This document shows positions 28,470 to 38,238 of a stretch of DNA of 64,000 nt, piece by piece. The notes under the pieces were generated by a model, which had not been told where the DNA came from, made no database searches, and was given only the letters and a program-made list of their open reading frames with translations. The DNA is taken from the NCBI GenBank assembly GCA_963717115.1, contig CAVQVO010000002.1, forward strand, positions 372,001 through 436,000, given 5' to 3'. The stretch comes from JBBQUN01 sp963717115 (GTDB lineage: Bacteria > Actinomycetota > Acidimicrobiia > Acidimicrobiales > SZUA-35). Each line of letters begins with the position of its first letter. Positions within the stretch are counted from its first letter, which is position 1. The translations under genes were made by a program, and so were the position numbers.

Positions 28470-29798
28470 TCAGCCGGCCAGGCAAACCGGGTCGGAATCG
28501 GCCGAGAGGCGGCCGCCGTCACCGACGGCCCGGACCACCACGCAGACGGGTTCGGGACCACGCTCGAAAACGAGCTCGTCGGCGTCGGTCCGCATCGGCG
28601 GGTCGTCGGTGCCGAGCCGGTCGATCTCGTGGCCGACGACCGCATCGGTGTCCACCGGTCGCCATGACACCCGCACCCGACCGTCGACGGTGGCGGTCAC
28701 GGTGACACCGTCGGGCCTCGACGGTGCGGCAAAGAAGGCGTCGTCGGCATCGATCACCGGAGGCACCGGTCGGTCCGCCGTCGCCGGAGCGTCGCGGGCG
28801 CCCTGCAGGGCGATCGCGGTCGAGACGAGTGCCACGATCGCCAGACCACCGAGACCGGCCGAGGTGAGCCGCCGATTGCCCGGGGTCTGCCACGGCGAGC
28901 CGGCGACCTCGGCGCTCACCGCCTTGGCGGCCGTGGTCGCACCGTCTCCGGTGACCATCGGTGTCACCGGCCATCCCCGTGCGGCCTGGATCTGCTGCAG
29001 ACCGGCACCGAACTCGGCGACGCTCCCGGGTCGCTCGGACGGGCGCTTGGCCATGGCCGCTCGGATCAATTCGGCCAGCTCGACGGGGATGGCCTCCCCG
29101 GCCAGCAACGGGGCCGGCTCCCGCAGGATCCGCCGGGCGAGGTCTCCGACCGACTGGCCCTCGGCGCGGGGGAAGGGCTTGTCGCCCGCCGCGAGGGTGT
29201 ACAGGGTCGCCGCCAGCGAATACAGGTCCGACGCTGCCGTCGCCGGCTCACCCTCGATGGTCTCGGGCGCCGAATAGTGGACCGTGAGCCGGCCGCCGCC
29301 CGTCACGGTGCGATCACCATCGAAGCTCGAGATGCCGAAGTCCCCCAGTGCCGACGCACCGAAATCCGATCGGAACACGTTGTGGGGCTTCACGTCGCGG
29401 TGGACGATCCCGCTGTCGTGTGCCGTCTGCAACGCACCGGCCAGTTCGACCCCGATCGTCAACACCTCGGCCACCGCCAGCGGGCCGGCGCTCGACACCC
29501 GGTCGGCCATCGTGCCGTCACCGCACAGTTCCATCACCAGACAGGGGCGACCGTCGGCCGCAACGGCCGCCCCGAAGACCGTCACGATGTTCGGGTGGGC
29601 CGAGAGGGCGCCGATGGCCCGACACTCGCGTTCGAACGCAGCCCGCTCGGCGTCGGTGTCGAGCCCGACCTCGAGCACCTTGAGTGCGACGTCACGGTCG
29701 AAACCCAGCTGGCGGGCCCGGTAGACATGGCTGAAGCCGCCCGAGCCGATGAGCTCGACGACCTCGAATCCCGCGACTCCGTCGACCGGTAACGCCAC
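28470..29798 (-). CDS. Membrane Ser/Thr protein kinase with FnIII-like ectodomain
   Basis: About 442 residues. The N-terminal Hanks kinase domain (~10-275) is complete: glycine loop GSGGFSHV, VALK lysine (~40), HRDVKPHN catalytic loop, DFG, and SAPE. A linker is followed by one transmembrane helix (LGGLAIVALVSTAIALQG) and an extracytoplasmic ~90-residue beta domain (VTVTATVDGRVRVSWRPVDT ... VCVVVRAVG) that looks like a fibronectin type III module. No PASTA repeats are present. Start GTG 29798 leaves a 67-base divergent gap to the surface-protein gene. With PP2C and FHA genes in the facing operon, it likely forms a phosphorylation circuit with them. Confidence 0.85.
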   Translation of the reverse strand: MALPVDGVAGFEVVELIGSGGFSHVYRARQLGFDRDVALKVLEVGLDTDAERAAFERECRAIGALSAHPNIVTVFGAAVAADGRPCLVMELCGDGTMADRVSSAGPLAVAEVLTIGVELAGALQTAHDSGIVHRDVKPHNVFRSDFGASALGDFGISSFDGDRTVTGGGRLTVHYSAPETIEGEPATAASDLYSLAATLYTLAAGDKPFPRAEGQSVGDLARRILREPAPLLAGEAIPVELAELIRAAMAKRPSERPGSVAEFGAGLQQIQAARGWPVTPMVTGDGATTAAKAVSAEVAGSPWQTPGNRRLTSAGLGGLAIVALVSTAIALQGARDAPATADRPVPPVIDADDAFFAAPSRPDGVTVTATVDGRVRVSWRPVDTDAVVGHEIDRLGTDDPPMRTDADELVFERGPEPVCVVVRAVGDGGRLSADSDPVCLAG

Positions 29799-29865
29799 AT
29801 TCGCAGCTTCGACGCCGATCGGCCGGGCCTTGAGGTCCTTTCTCAAGCGACCCCGGTGGCTGCCG
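29799..29865. promoter_or_regulatory. Divergent intergenic region between kinase and surface-protein genes
   Basis: Only about 67 bases separate the chosen starts. The stretch contains TTGAGG (29830-29835) reading rightward, but no convincing -10 partner. It probably holds both promoters unless the starts lie elsewhere. Confidence 0.3.
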
Positions 29866-32800
29866 ATGACGACAGCCATGGCGGCAGGACGGACGTGGCG
29901 ATCGATGGCGGTGCTCGCCATCGTGGTGCTCGGGATCGGGGCCGTCGCCGTCGCCGCCACCCGAGCCGATGGCCGAACCGGGTCCCAGTCGACCTCGAAC
30001 GACGGTGGTGCGTGGCTCGTCAAACGCGACGCCGGCGCCGTGGGTCACCTCAACCGGGAAGTCCTCGAGGTCACGGCGGCGGTGAGCCTCGCCGAACCGG
30101 GAACCGACCTCGAGGTCGACCAGGCGGGCGCGGTGATCGCCGTCCACGATCGATCGACCGGGCGACTGATGCTCATCGACGGTCGCACCAATCGGTCTCG
30201 GGGCGATCTCCGGGTTGCCCCGGGCGTCGAGGTCCGGGCCACCGCACGCGGCGTCGTGGTGTGGCAGCGTGCGCCGCTCGTCGTGTGGGACCTGTCGGTC
30301 GACGATCTGCTCGCCGCCACCGATCTGGCCGACATCACACCGAGCCTCACCGGCGAATCGGGGCTCGTGTCGGTGGGGGCCGACACCACGGCGGTCCACG
30401 ACGCCGGCACCGGCACCGTGACCACCCTGCGTTCCGGCGTGGTGGTCGACCGGCAGATGATCGAGCAGCCGACCGCCCTGACGATCGTCGACGGTCGGGT
30501 GGTCGCCGCGATCGAGGACCGAATCCGGTTCCTCGACAGCGAGGATTCGGTCGAGATCGGGCCCGGACCGCTCACCCTCCCGCAACCCGGCCCCGGACCG
30601 AGCCTCGTCATCGATGCCGACCACGTCGCCCATCTCGTCGGGACCGCCGACACGATTCGGCTCCCCGGAGCAACCAGCGATCCCATCGTCCATGGGGGTT
30701 GCCTGTTCGCCCTGATCGACGGTCCGGCGCTCTTCCGCCACTGTTCCACGACCGACGTGCTGCCGATCGACGGCGCCCGCGGTGACCTCCGGCTTCGATT
30801 GGTGAACGGCTGGATCTGGATCAATGATCTGGAGACGGGTGGGGCCTGGACCACGAACCCCGATGCCCCACTCCGTCGCATCGACGACTGGGGATCCGCC
30901 CTCGGCGACGAGTCGACCGACGATGCCGAGGCCACCGTCGAAGAGGGAGGCGGCATCGAGGAAGTTCGCGTCGATCCCGACGCCGCCGACGTCCGGCTCA
31001 TCGACGCCGATCAGCAGGACGATGACGACGAGAACGACCCCCCGGTCGCCCGCGACGACACCGCGAACACCCGGGTCGATCGGCCCGTGGTCATCCGTGT
31101 GCTCGACAACGACGAGGATGCCGACGGCGACGTGCTCCTGATCGAGGCGGTCGAAACCCTCGCCGGCGATGCGCCGGTGTGGATCACGCCCTCCCGCGAC
31201 GCGGTCCAGGTCAGCCCGCCGGCCGGCTACACCGGATCGATCTCGTTCGCCTACACGATCAGCGACGGGCGGGGCGGCACGGCTCGCGCCACGGTCGACC
31301 TCGCCGTCACCGCCCCCGATGCCGACACCAATCAGCGGCCCCGCCCCACCACCGACATCGTCACCGTTCGGGCCGGCTCCACGGTCTCGCTCAACGTGCT
31401 CACCAACGACGTCGACCCCGACGGCGACGCCCTCGTCCTGCTCTCGGTCACCTCCGGAACCGGAGCCGTCGAATTCGATCCATCCGGGCAGGTCCGGTTC
31501 ACCCCCGACCTCGCCGGTCCCGAGGGTCGGATCGAGCTGTCCTACGACGTCGCCGACGACTTCGGGGCGACCGCATCGGGCCGGGTCATCGTCAACATCC
31601 GGCTGGCCGACGCCAACTCCCCGCCCGATGCCCGGAACGATTCGGCGGTCACCCGGGTCGGCAGCGCCGCACGACTCGATCTGCTCGACAACGACACCGA
31701 CCCCGACGACGACCCGCTCATCGTGGCCCGGCAACCGATCCTGACTGCCGGCCCCGACGACGCAACGGCCCAGGTCACGAGCGACGGGGCCTTCTCGTTC
31801 GTTCCCACCTCGGCGGGCACCTACCTCTTCGACTACCTCGTCTCGGACGGCCAGAGCAGTGACGGGGCCCAGATCCGTGTCGATGTGACCGAGGCGGGTC
31901 CCAACCAACCGCCGGTGGCCGTTCGCGACGACGTGTCGATCCCGATCGGCGCAACCCGGCTCGTCCATGCCCTCGACAACGACGGCGACCCCGACGGCGA
32001 CGTCATCGACATCGTCGAGTGGTCGGGAGCTCCCGGGGTCCACATCGAGCCCGTGCCGGGCGTCGGGTTCCGGGTCACCGCCGAGATCGACGCGCCGCCC
32101 CGGGTCACGTTCCGCTACGCGATCTCCGACGGCGTCGCCGAGCCCGTCGCCACCGTCGTCGTGATCTCGCTGGCCGATGTGGCCGTCGTCAACCAGCCCC
32201 CGGTCGTCCGACCCGACACCGTCGAGGTCCGCGCCGGACGCAGCACCACCATCCCCGTCCTGCTCAACGATTTCGACCCCGAGGGAGGCTCATTGTCGGT
32301 CATCCGCTTGCCCGCCTCCGACGAGTCGGTGACCTACGAACTCGGTGCCGACGGACGGTCGATCGTGATCACCCTCGCCGACACCGTCGGTTCGGGCTTC
32401 CGGTTCGGCTACGACGTTCGCGATCCCGACGGCGCAACGGCGGCATCGGTCGTCGACGTCCGGGTGATCGATCCCCTCGAGCCCAATCGTCCCCCGGTCG
32501 CCCGCCCCGACATCGGCCGCACCGTGCAGGGCCGAGCGATCACCATCCGGGCGCTCGACAACGACAACGACCCCGACGGCGACGACATCGCCATCGAGAG
32601 CCTCGCCACCCAACCCGTGAACGGGCAGGCCACCGTGGTCGACGGGGAGATCGTCTACTCCCCGACCGAGGGTTTCACCGGAACCGACCGATTCCGATAC
32701 GTCCTCATCGACACCGAAGGCGTGCGGAGCCTGGGCGACGTCCTGGTCGGCGTCGGTGCGGAAGCAATCGAGAACCGGCCCCCATCGGCCAACGACGACC

Positions 32801-35800
32801 GCGTCGTCATCGACCGATCAGCCATCATCGAGGTCCTCGCCAACGATCACGATCCCGACGACGACCGACTCGAGATCGTGTCGAACACCCAACCCTCCAT
32901 CGGGTCGCTGGAGCGGGTCGGCGACACGTTCCGCTACACGCCACCCTCGCTGACCGCCCCCGTCGAGGTCTCGTTCGTGTACGAGATCACCGACGGGCAC
33001 GGCAACACCGACGATGCCACCGTCCGGATGTCGGTCCTGCCCGTCCCCGAGCCGGTACCGCCGACCGCCATCGACGATCGGGTCGGACCGATCCGTGGCA
33101 ATCGCTCGGTCACCGTCGACGTCCTGGCCAACGATCGTGATCCCGACGGACCCACGCTCACGCTCGATTCCGACGATCCTCGGGCAACGATCGTCGATGG
33201 CCGTCTCGTGATCGCAGTCGCCACCTCCTCGACCCAGGTTCGCTATCGGATCACCGATCGCGATGGCCTCACCGACACCGCGACGGTCCGGGTGATCGTC
33301 GTGCCGAATGAGGCACCCCGCCTCGCCGCCCTGCAGACCGGCACCGCCCACGACACCCCCGTCACCCTCGAACTCCACCGACAGGCCGAGGATCCCGACG
33401 GCGACGAGCTGCACTTCGTGTGCTGCGACGGACTCCGTGGAGGCACCGCCGAGGTGCTCGAATCCGGACCCGGTCGCCTCCGGGTCACCGTCACGCCGAG
33501 TCCCGGGTTCGTGGGTGACGCATCGTTGTCGTACTCCGTCGACGACCGGGCCGGCCATCTCGTCGCCGGCTCCGTGGTCATCGCGGTCGAGCCCCCCGAG
33601 AACCGCCCGCCGGTCGCCGTCGACGGCGAACTCCGACTCGAGGCCGGATCGTCCACACCCTTCGATCTGGCCTCGCTCGTCACCGACCCCGACGGCGACC
33701 GCCTGTCGTTCTCGCTCGACGACAACCGGCTCGCCACCACGCTCGACCGATCCCGGATCACGGTCGTCGCACCCGTCGACGGCGCCGGCCGGGAGGAGTC
33801 CGTCGCCTTCACCGCCACCGACCCCGACGGCGAATCGGTTCGAGCGGTCCTGCGCGTCTCGATCACCCCGGTCCGTACCGCTCCCCCGCGGGCCGTCGCC
33901 GACCGAGCCTCGACCAATCAGGGGGCAACGGTGACCATCGACGTCCTCGTCAACGACCTCGACCCGCTCGGCCGCGGCCTGTCCATCATCGGGGTCGGCG
34001 CCGGGCGCGACGGAACGGCCCAGATCAGCGGCACCGGGGTGACCTACACGCCGAAGCCCGACTTCTTCGGCACGACGACCCTGACCTACACCGTGCACGA
34101 CGCCACCGCCTCGACCGAACGCGAGTCCGTCGGCCAGGTCACCATCGACGTGGTCGGTCGGCCCGGTACGGCTCCGACCCCCTCGGCGACACCGAGCGAC
34201 GCCTCCGCCACGCTGACCTGGACGGCGCCGCCCCAGAACGGGGCGCCGATCGACACCTACCGGATCGAAACCCGGTCGCCGGCCGGGGCGTCCCACACCG
34301 ATGTCGGGACGCGCAACAGCCACACGATCATCGGCCTCGCCAACGGGGTCGACCACCAGTTCCGCATCCAGGCCCGCAACGTGGCCGGCTGGGGCGAGTG
34401 GAGTCCCTGGTCCGCGATTGCCCGCCCCGACACCATCCCCGGGCGGCCCGCCGCCCCGACCGTGGTCTTCGGCGACACCGAACTGGTCGTGAGCTGGACC
34501 CCGCCCGCCAACACGGGAAGCCCCTTGAACGGCTACCAACTCGAGATCGGCGGCGGCCAGAACCAGGTGCTCTCGGTCGGCACGTCCCCGTTCGTGTGGC
34601 GTGGCCTCGGGAACGGGACCGAGTACCAGTTCCGCGTGGCCGCAGTCAACGGGGCCGGTCGCTCGACCTGGTCGGCCTGGTCGGTCAGCGAGCACCCCCT
34701 CGGCGCCCCGGCGGCCCCCGACGCGCCCCTCGTGGCGCGCGGCAATCGATCCCTCGACCTCACCTGGGCTGCGCCTTCGGCCAACGGGGACCCGATCACC
34801 GGCTACGAGATCCAGATCCAGAGCACGGGCCAGACCGTGTCGGTCGCCGGTGGCGGCACGACCTCCCACCGCTGGGCCGACCTGGCCAATGGTGAGGCCC
34901 AGCGATTCCGGGTCCGGGCCTCGAATCGGGCGCCGAGTCCCGGGGCCTGGAGCGCGTGGAGCACCCCGGCCGTCCCGTGCACGGTGCCCGACGCCGCCGG
35001 AGCACCGACCGTGGTCCGTGGCGATCGACAGGTGACCCTCTCCTGGTTGCCGCCCGGCGACCAGGGCTGTGCCATCACCGGCTACACCATCCGCGCCAAC
35101 AGTTCGATCATCCAGACCACCGGCGTGACGACCAGCCACGTCTTCTCCGGTCTCGCCAACGGCACGGCCTACACCTTCGACGTGGCGGCGACCAACGACG
35201 AAGGCGGCGGGCTCTGGAGCTCGACGTCGGTCTCGGTGGTGCCCGCCGGCGTTCCGACGGCACCGACGATCTCGTCGGTTCTCGCCACGTCGGTGGGCCG
35301 GCTCGACGCGGCGTGGTCGGGGGCGTCGCCCAACGGGAGCCCGATCCTGCGTCACGAACTCTCGATCAACGGCGGCTCACCGATCGCCGCCGGCCCCTCC
35401 GGTCAGTCGGTGACCGGCCTGGCAGCGGGCACCGGCTATGACCTGCGTGTCCGGGCCTGCAACGACGTGGGTTGCGGCCTCTACGGCGCCACGTCCTCGG
35501 CCACCACCTGGGGACCGCCGGGCGTGCCGGTCGCCGTCAATGCGTCGGCGGGTTCGACCACCGGACAGGTCGCGTGGTCCACCCCGTCGACGACCGGGGG
35601 AACGGCGGTCACGGGGTACCAGATCGCGTTGTCCACGGGCGCCTCGTACGCCGTCGCCGAGACGGCCCGGAGCCAGGCGTTCACCGGCCTGACCAACGGC
35701 ACCACCTACACCGCGTCGGTCAGTGCCTGCAACGCCGTTGGTTGCTCGACCCCGGCGACGGCGGTCTTCACGCCGCAGGCGCCACCCATGACGTTGTCCC

Positions 35801-36075
35801 TGACGCGGGGCTCCGCCTATCGGGGGTCGGGCTGCAACAGCGGCAACTGCCAGTACATGCACGTCGAGGCCCGGAACCTCACGCCCAACGCCACGATCAC
35901 GATCGGGTGCTTCGACAGCGTCGATCAGCAGTTCTCGACCGTTTCCCGAACCTCCGATGCGGCCGGAAGCCTGTCGGCCGATCCCTGTTTCATGGGCTAC
36001 CCGGGCCGGCAGGTCTGGGTCGGGATCACCGACCCGATCCGGGGCGGGACCACGTCCAACGTCGTGGTCTGGTGA
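29866..36075 (+). CDS. Giant surface protein: propeller-like head, 11 cadherin/Ig-like and 6 FnIII repeats
   Basis: About 2069 residues. An N-terminal signal-anchor (residues ~16-35, MAVLAIVVLGIGAVAVA) is followed by a ~350-residue beta-rich, possibly propeller domain and an Asp/Glu linker. Eleven tandem ~95-residue Ig/cadherin-like domains then start at about residue 389, each opening (N)-x-P-P-x-A/V-x-x-D and carrying Ca-binding-like NDxDPDGD motifs. Six fibronectin type III domains (~1433-1972) follow, then a ~95-residue tail with Cys (GCNSGNCQY and DPCFMGYPG). No LPXTG motif or C-terminal helix is seen, so anchoring is likely N-terminal. ATG 29866 is chosen, as the frame upstream overlaps the kinase. 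It leads the operon that continues with moxR five bases downstream. Confidence 0.87.
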   Translation: MTTAMAAGRTWRSMAVLAIVVLGIGAVAVAATRADGRTGSQSTSNDGGAWLVKRDAGAVGHLNREVLEVTAAVSLAEPGTDLEVDQAGAVIAVHDRSTGRLMLIDGRTNRSRGDLRVAPGVEVRATARGVVVWQRAPLVVWDLSVDDLLAATDLADITPSLTGESGLVSVGADTTAVHDAGTGTVTTLRSGVVVDRQMIEQPTALTIVDGRVVAAIEDRIRFLDSEDSVEIGPGPLTLPQPGPGPSLVIDADHVAHLVGTADTIRLPGATSDPIVHGGCLFALIDGPALFRHCSTTDVLPIDGARGDLRLRLVNGWIWINDLETGGAWTTNPDAPLRRIDDWGSALGDESTDDAEATVEEGGGIEEVRVDPDAADVRLIDADQQDDDDENDPPVARDDTANTRVDRPVVIRVLDNDEDADGDVLLIEAVETLAGDAPVWITPSRDAVQVSPPAGYTGSISFAYTISDGRGGTARATVDLAVTAPDADTNQRPRPTTDIVTVRAGSTVSLNVLTNDVDPDGDALVLLSVTSGTGAVEFDPSGQVRFTPDLAGPEGRIELSYDVADDFGATASGRVIVNIRLADANSPPDARNDSAVTRVGSAARLDLLDNDTDPDDDPLIVARQPILTAGPDDATAQVTSDGAFSFVPTSAGTYLFDYLVSDGQSSDGAQIRVDVTEAGPNQPPVAVRDDVSIPIGATRLVHALDNDGDPDGDVIDIVEWSGAPGVHIEPVPGVGFRVTAEIDAPPRVTFRYAISDGVAEPVATVVVISLADVAVVNQPPVVRPDTVEVRAGRSTTIPVLLNDFDPEGGSLSVIRLPASDESVTYELGADGRSIVITLADTVGSGFRFGYDVRDPDGATAASVVDVRVIDPLEPNRPPVARPDIGRTVQGRAITIRALDNDNDPDGDDIAIESLATQPVNGQATVVDGEIVYSPTEGFTGTDRFRYVLIDTEGVRSLGDVLVGVGAEAIENRPPSANDDRVVIDRSAIIEVLANDHDPDDDRLEIVSNTQPSIGSLERVGDTFRYTPPSLTAPVEVSFVYEITDGHGNTDDATVRMSVLPVPEPVPPTAIDDRVGPIRGNRSVTVDVLANDRDPDGPTLTLDSDDPRATIVDGRLVIAVATSSTQVRYRITDRDGLTDTATVRVIVVPNEAPRLAALQTGTAHDTPVTLELHRQAEDPDGDELHFVCCDGLRGGTAEVLESGPGRLRVTVTPSPGFVGDASLSYSVDDRAGHLVAGSVVIAVEPPENRPPVAVDGELRLEAGSSTPFDLASLVTDPDGDRLSFSLDDNRLATTLDRSRITVVAPVDGAGREESVAFTATDPDGESVRAVLRVSITPVRTAPPRAVADRASTNQGATVTIDVLVNDLDPLGRGLSIIGVGAGRDGTAQISGTGVTYTPKPDFFGTTTLTYTVHDATASTERESVGQVTIDVVGRPGTAPTPSATPSDASATLTWTAPPQNGAPIDTYRIETRSPAGASHTDVGTRNSHTIIGLANGVDHQFRIQARNVAGWGEWSPWSAIARPDTIPGRPAAPTVVFGDTELVVSWTPPANTGSPLNGYQLEIGGGQNQVLSVGTSPFVWRGLGNGTEYQFRVAAVNGAGRSTWSAWSVSEHPLGAPAAPDAPLVARGNRSLDLTWAAPSANGDPITGYEIQIQSTGQTVSVAGGGTTSHRWADLANGEAQRFRVRASNRAPSPGAWSAWSTPAVPCTVPDAAGAPTVVRGDRQVTLSWLPPGDQGCAITGYTIRANSSIIQTTGVTTSHVFSGLANGTAYTFDVAATNDEGGGLWSSTSVSVVPAGVPTAPTISSVLATSVGRLDAAWSGASPNGSPILRHELSINGGSPIAAGPSGQSVTGLAAGTGYDLRVRACNDVGCGLYGATSSATTWGPPGVPVAVNASAGSTTGQVAWSTPSTTGGTAVTGYQIALSTGASYAVAETARSQAFTGLTNGTTYTASVSACNAVGCSTPATAVFTPQAPPMTLSLTRGSAYRGSGCNSGNCQYMHVEARNLTPNATITIGCFDSVDQQFSTVSRTSDAAGSLSADPCFMGYPGRQVWVGITDPIRGGTTSNVVVW
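31034..34160 (+). repeat. Eleven tandem cadherin/Ig-like domains within the surface protein
   Basis: Domain starts are near 31034, 31330, 31615, 31903, 32190, 32485, 32773, 33057, 33307, 33601 and 33880, about 290 bases apart. Shared core: PP-x-A at the start, a (L/A)-x-NDxDPDGD motif ~25 residues in, and a Y-x-(V/I)-(S/T)-D-x-x-G segment near the end. The copies are diverged, not recent duplicates. Confidence 0.8.
34165..35780 (+). repeat. Six fibronectin type III domains within the surface protein
   Basis: Starts are near 34165, 34435, 34705, 34985, 35250 and 35515. Each has the L-x-W-(T/A)-x-P core, an (I/L)-x-x-Y-x-I strand and a final (G)-LANG-x-x-Y-x-F-x-V-x-A-x-N element. Confidence 0.85.
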
Positions 36076-36080
36076 GCCCC

Positions 36081-37124
36081 ATGGAACTTCCTACAGGCCC
36101 CGCGAAGCAGACCGATAACCCCTTGGTGCCGCCCATCGATCAGAAACCGAACGACCCCGAACCCCTCGACGCCGAGACCGTCGAGGGGTTCGCCGACTGG
36201 TTCAACCGCCTCCTGGCCAATGTCGGACTCGTCGTCAAGGGCAAGGAGGAACAGGTGGCGATGGCGCTGGTCTGCCTCCTCGCCGAGGGCCATCTCCTGC
36301 TCGAAGACGTGCCGGGTACGGGGAAGACCGTGCTGGCCAAATCGATCGCCGGCTCGATCGAGGGCAGCTGGAGCCGGATCCAGTTCACCCCCGATCTGCT
36401 GCCCTCCGACGTCACCGGCGGCCTCGTCTACCACCAGGCCGAGGGCTCCTTCGAGCTGCACCGGGGGCCGGTGTTCGCCAACGTGGTCCTCGCCGACGAG
36501 ATCAATCGGGCCTCGCCCAAGACCCAGGCCGCACTGCTCGAGGTCATGGAGGAGCGCCAGGTCACGATCGGCACCCACACCCATCGTGTCCCCCGGCCGT
36601 TCGTGGTCATCGCCACCCAGAACCCGGTCGAACAGGCGGGCACCTACCGGCTCCCCGAGGCCCAACTGGATCGTTTCCTGATGCGAACCTCACTCGGCTA
36701 CCCCAGCGAGGACGACGAGGTCACCGTGCTCACCTCCCAGCACGTCACCGCCGAGTCGCTGGACGCGGTGCTGCCCACCGACGGTGTCGCACACATGATC
36801 TCGGTCGCCGGTCGGGTGCATCTCGAGGAGTCGCTGCATCGCTACGTCGTGCGCCTGGCCGCCGCCACCCGGACCCTGCCCGAGCTGCGCCTGGGCGTCT
36901 CGACCCGGGGAGCCATCGCCATGGTGCGTGCGGCCCGGGCGCTGGCCGCGTCGCAGGGCCGGGAATTCGTCAAAGCCGATGACGTCAAGGTGGTGGCCCC
37001 GTACGTGATGACCCATCGACTCCTGCTCACACCCGACGCCGAGCTGCGACGCGTCGACCCGGCCGACCTCGTCCGACGCGTTCTCGAGTGCGTCGAGACC
37101 CCGGCGGCCGTCCGCTCCCGCTAG
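36081..37124 (+). CDS. MoxR-family AAA+ ATPase
   Basis: A 347-residue MoxR/RavA-group AAA+ chaperone-like ATPase. Walker A is DVPGTGKTVLAK, Walker B is VVLADEINRASPKTQAALLE, sensor 1 is VIATQNPVEQAGTYRLPEAQ, and LDRFLMRTSLGYP is the family hallmark. MoxR proteins next to DUF58 proteins act in maturation or assembly of metalloproteins and envelope complexes. ATG 36081 has GGTGAG four bases upstream; an alternative GTG at 36072 would overlap the previous stop by four bases. It is the second gene of the surface-protein operon. Confidence 0.93.
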   Translation: MELPTGPAKQTDNPLVPPIDQKPNDPEPLDAETVEGFADWFNRLLANVGLVVKGKEEQVAMALVCLLAEGHLLLEDVPGTGKTVLAKSIAGSIEGSWSRIQFTPDLLPSDVTGGLVYHQAEGSFELHRGPVFANVVLADEINRASPKTQAALLEVMEERQVTIGTHTHRVPRPFVVIATQNPVEQAGTYRLPEAQLDRFLMRTSLGYPSEDDEVTVLTSQHVTAESLDAVLPTDGVAHMISVAGRVHLEESLHRYVVRLAAATRTLPELRLGVSTRGAIAMVRAARALAASQGREFVKADDVKVVAPYVMTHRLLLTPDAELRRVDPADLVRRVLECVETPAAVRSR

Positions 37125-37128
37125 GCCC

Positions 37129-38238
37129 ATGAGCGTCCTGACCCGGGCCGGGGCAACCATCCTCGGCCTGTGCCTGGTCACCTATCTCGCCGGCTGGAGC
37201 TTCGGCTGGAACGAACTCCTGGTCTGCAGCAGCGCGTGCGGTCTGGCACTGATCTCGGCGTCGGGGTTCGTGGTCGGGCGCCACCGGCTCGACGTGACAC
37301 GGTCGTTGTCGAGCACCCGGGTCACCGTCGGCGATCACGCCGTGTCGACACTGACGATCGTCAATCCCACCCGGGTTCCCATCGGGAACCGCCAGATCGA
37401 GGAATGCCTGGGCGACACCGTCGAGTTCATCGATGTGACGGGGCTGGGTCCGTCGTCGTCGCGCACCGTCGAACACGAGCTTCCGACCAACCGTCGGGGC
37501 ATCGTCTCGGTCGGCCCGGCGCTCGTCGCCAAGACCGACCCACTCGGCTTGATGCGTCGAGCCGTCGAGCAGACCGGGGTCGACGCCCTGTGGGTCCAGC
37601 CGCGGGTGGTCGCCGTCGATCCGGTGCCCGTCGGATTCGCCAAGGACCTCGACGGGCCCACCAGCGACACCTCCCCGGCCGGCGACATCTCGTTCCACAC
37701 CCTGCGGCCCTACGCGATCGGCGACGACCATCGCCACGTCCACTGGCTGTCGACAGCCCGGGCCGGCAGCCTCATCGTTCGTCACTTCGTCGACAACCGG
37801 CGCCCCCACCTGACCGTCGTGCTCGACCTCGAGCCCGTCCACCCCGGCGACGGTTTCGAGCTCGCCGTCTCGGTTGCCGCCTCGGTGGTCGTGAGCACCC
37901 AACGGGCCGGGCAGCCCGTCGCCCTGCGCTTCGGAGACCGTCTCGCCACCGACGTCCTCGACGACCTGACGCTGGTCCAGCCGTCGCCGGTTCCGCTCGC
38001 CGAGGCCGTTCGTTCGGCGCTCCTGCTCGAGCGGGAGTCGTCGGCACTCGTCATCGTCACGGGTCCTCGCGCTCCGGAGTCCCTGCTCGCCCTCGTCGAC
38101 GAGGCCCGGCGATCGATGTCGGTGATCGTCGTGCGGTGCGGTGCCGAGGCCGACGGTGCACGAATTCCGGGCGCCACCACGCTCGGCATCGCCGACCTCG
38201 ACGGCTTCGCGATCGCCTGGAACCGGGCGGTTCGATGA
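37129..38238 (+). CDS. DUF58 (vWA-related) membrane-anchored protein
   Basis: A 369-residue protein with two N-terminal hydrophobic segments (TILGLCLVTYLAGWSFGWNE and LLVCSSACGLALISASGFVV). A beta domain follows, then the DUF58 core SFHTLRPYAIGDDHRHVHWL (usual form R-x-Y-x-x-G-D-x-x-R-x-I-x-W) and a vWA-like domain VVLDLEP. DUF58 proteins typically work with MoxR. The next gene starts at ATG 38235, overlapping by four bases. Confidence 0.9.
   Translation: MSVLTRAGATILGLCLVTYLAGWSFGWNELLVCSSACGLALISASGFVVGRHRLDVTRSLSSTRVTVGDHAVSTLTIVNPTRVPIGNRQIEECLGDTVEFIDVTGLGPSSSRTVEHELPTNRRGIVSVGPALVAKTDPLGLMRRAVEQTGVDALWVQPRVVAVDPVPVGFAKDLDGPTSDTSPAGDISFHTLRPYAIGDDHRHVHWLSTARAGSLIVRHFVDNRRPHLTVVLDLEPVHPGDGFELAVSVAASVVVSTQRAGQPVALRFGDRLATDVLDDLTLVQPSPVPLAEAVRSALLLERESSALVIVTGPRAPESLLALVDEARRSMSVIVVRCGAEADGARIPGATTLGIADLDGFAIAWNRAVR

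Noticed and set aside
29692..32043. A 783-codon minus-strand frame opposite the giant surface protein
   Set aside because: Val/Gly/Asp/Arg-rich with no recognisable motifs; the plus strand carries clear Ig-like repeats in the same place.
32818..35355. An 845-codon minus-strand frame
   Set aside because: Antisense shadow of Ig/FnIII repeats; no protein-like features.
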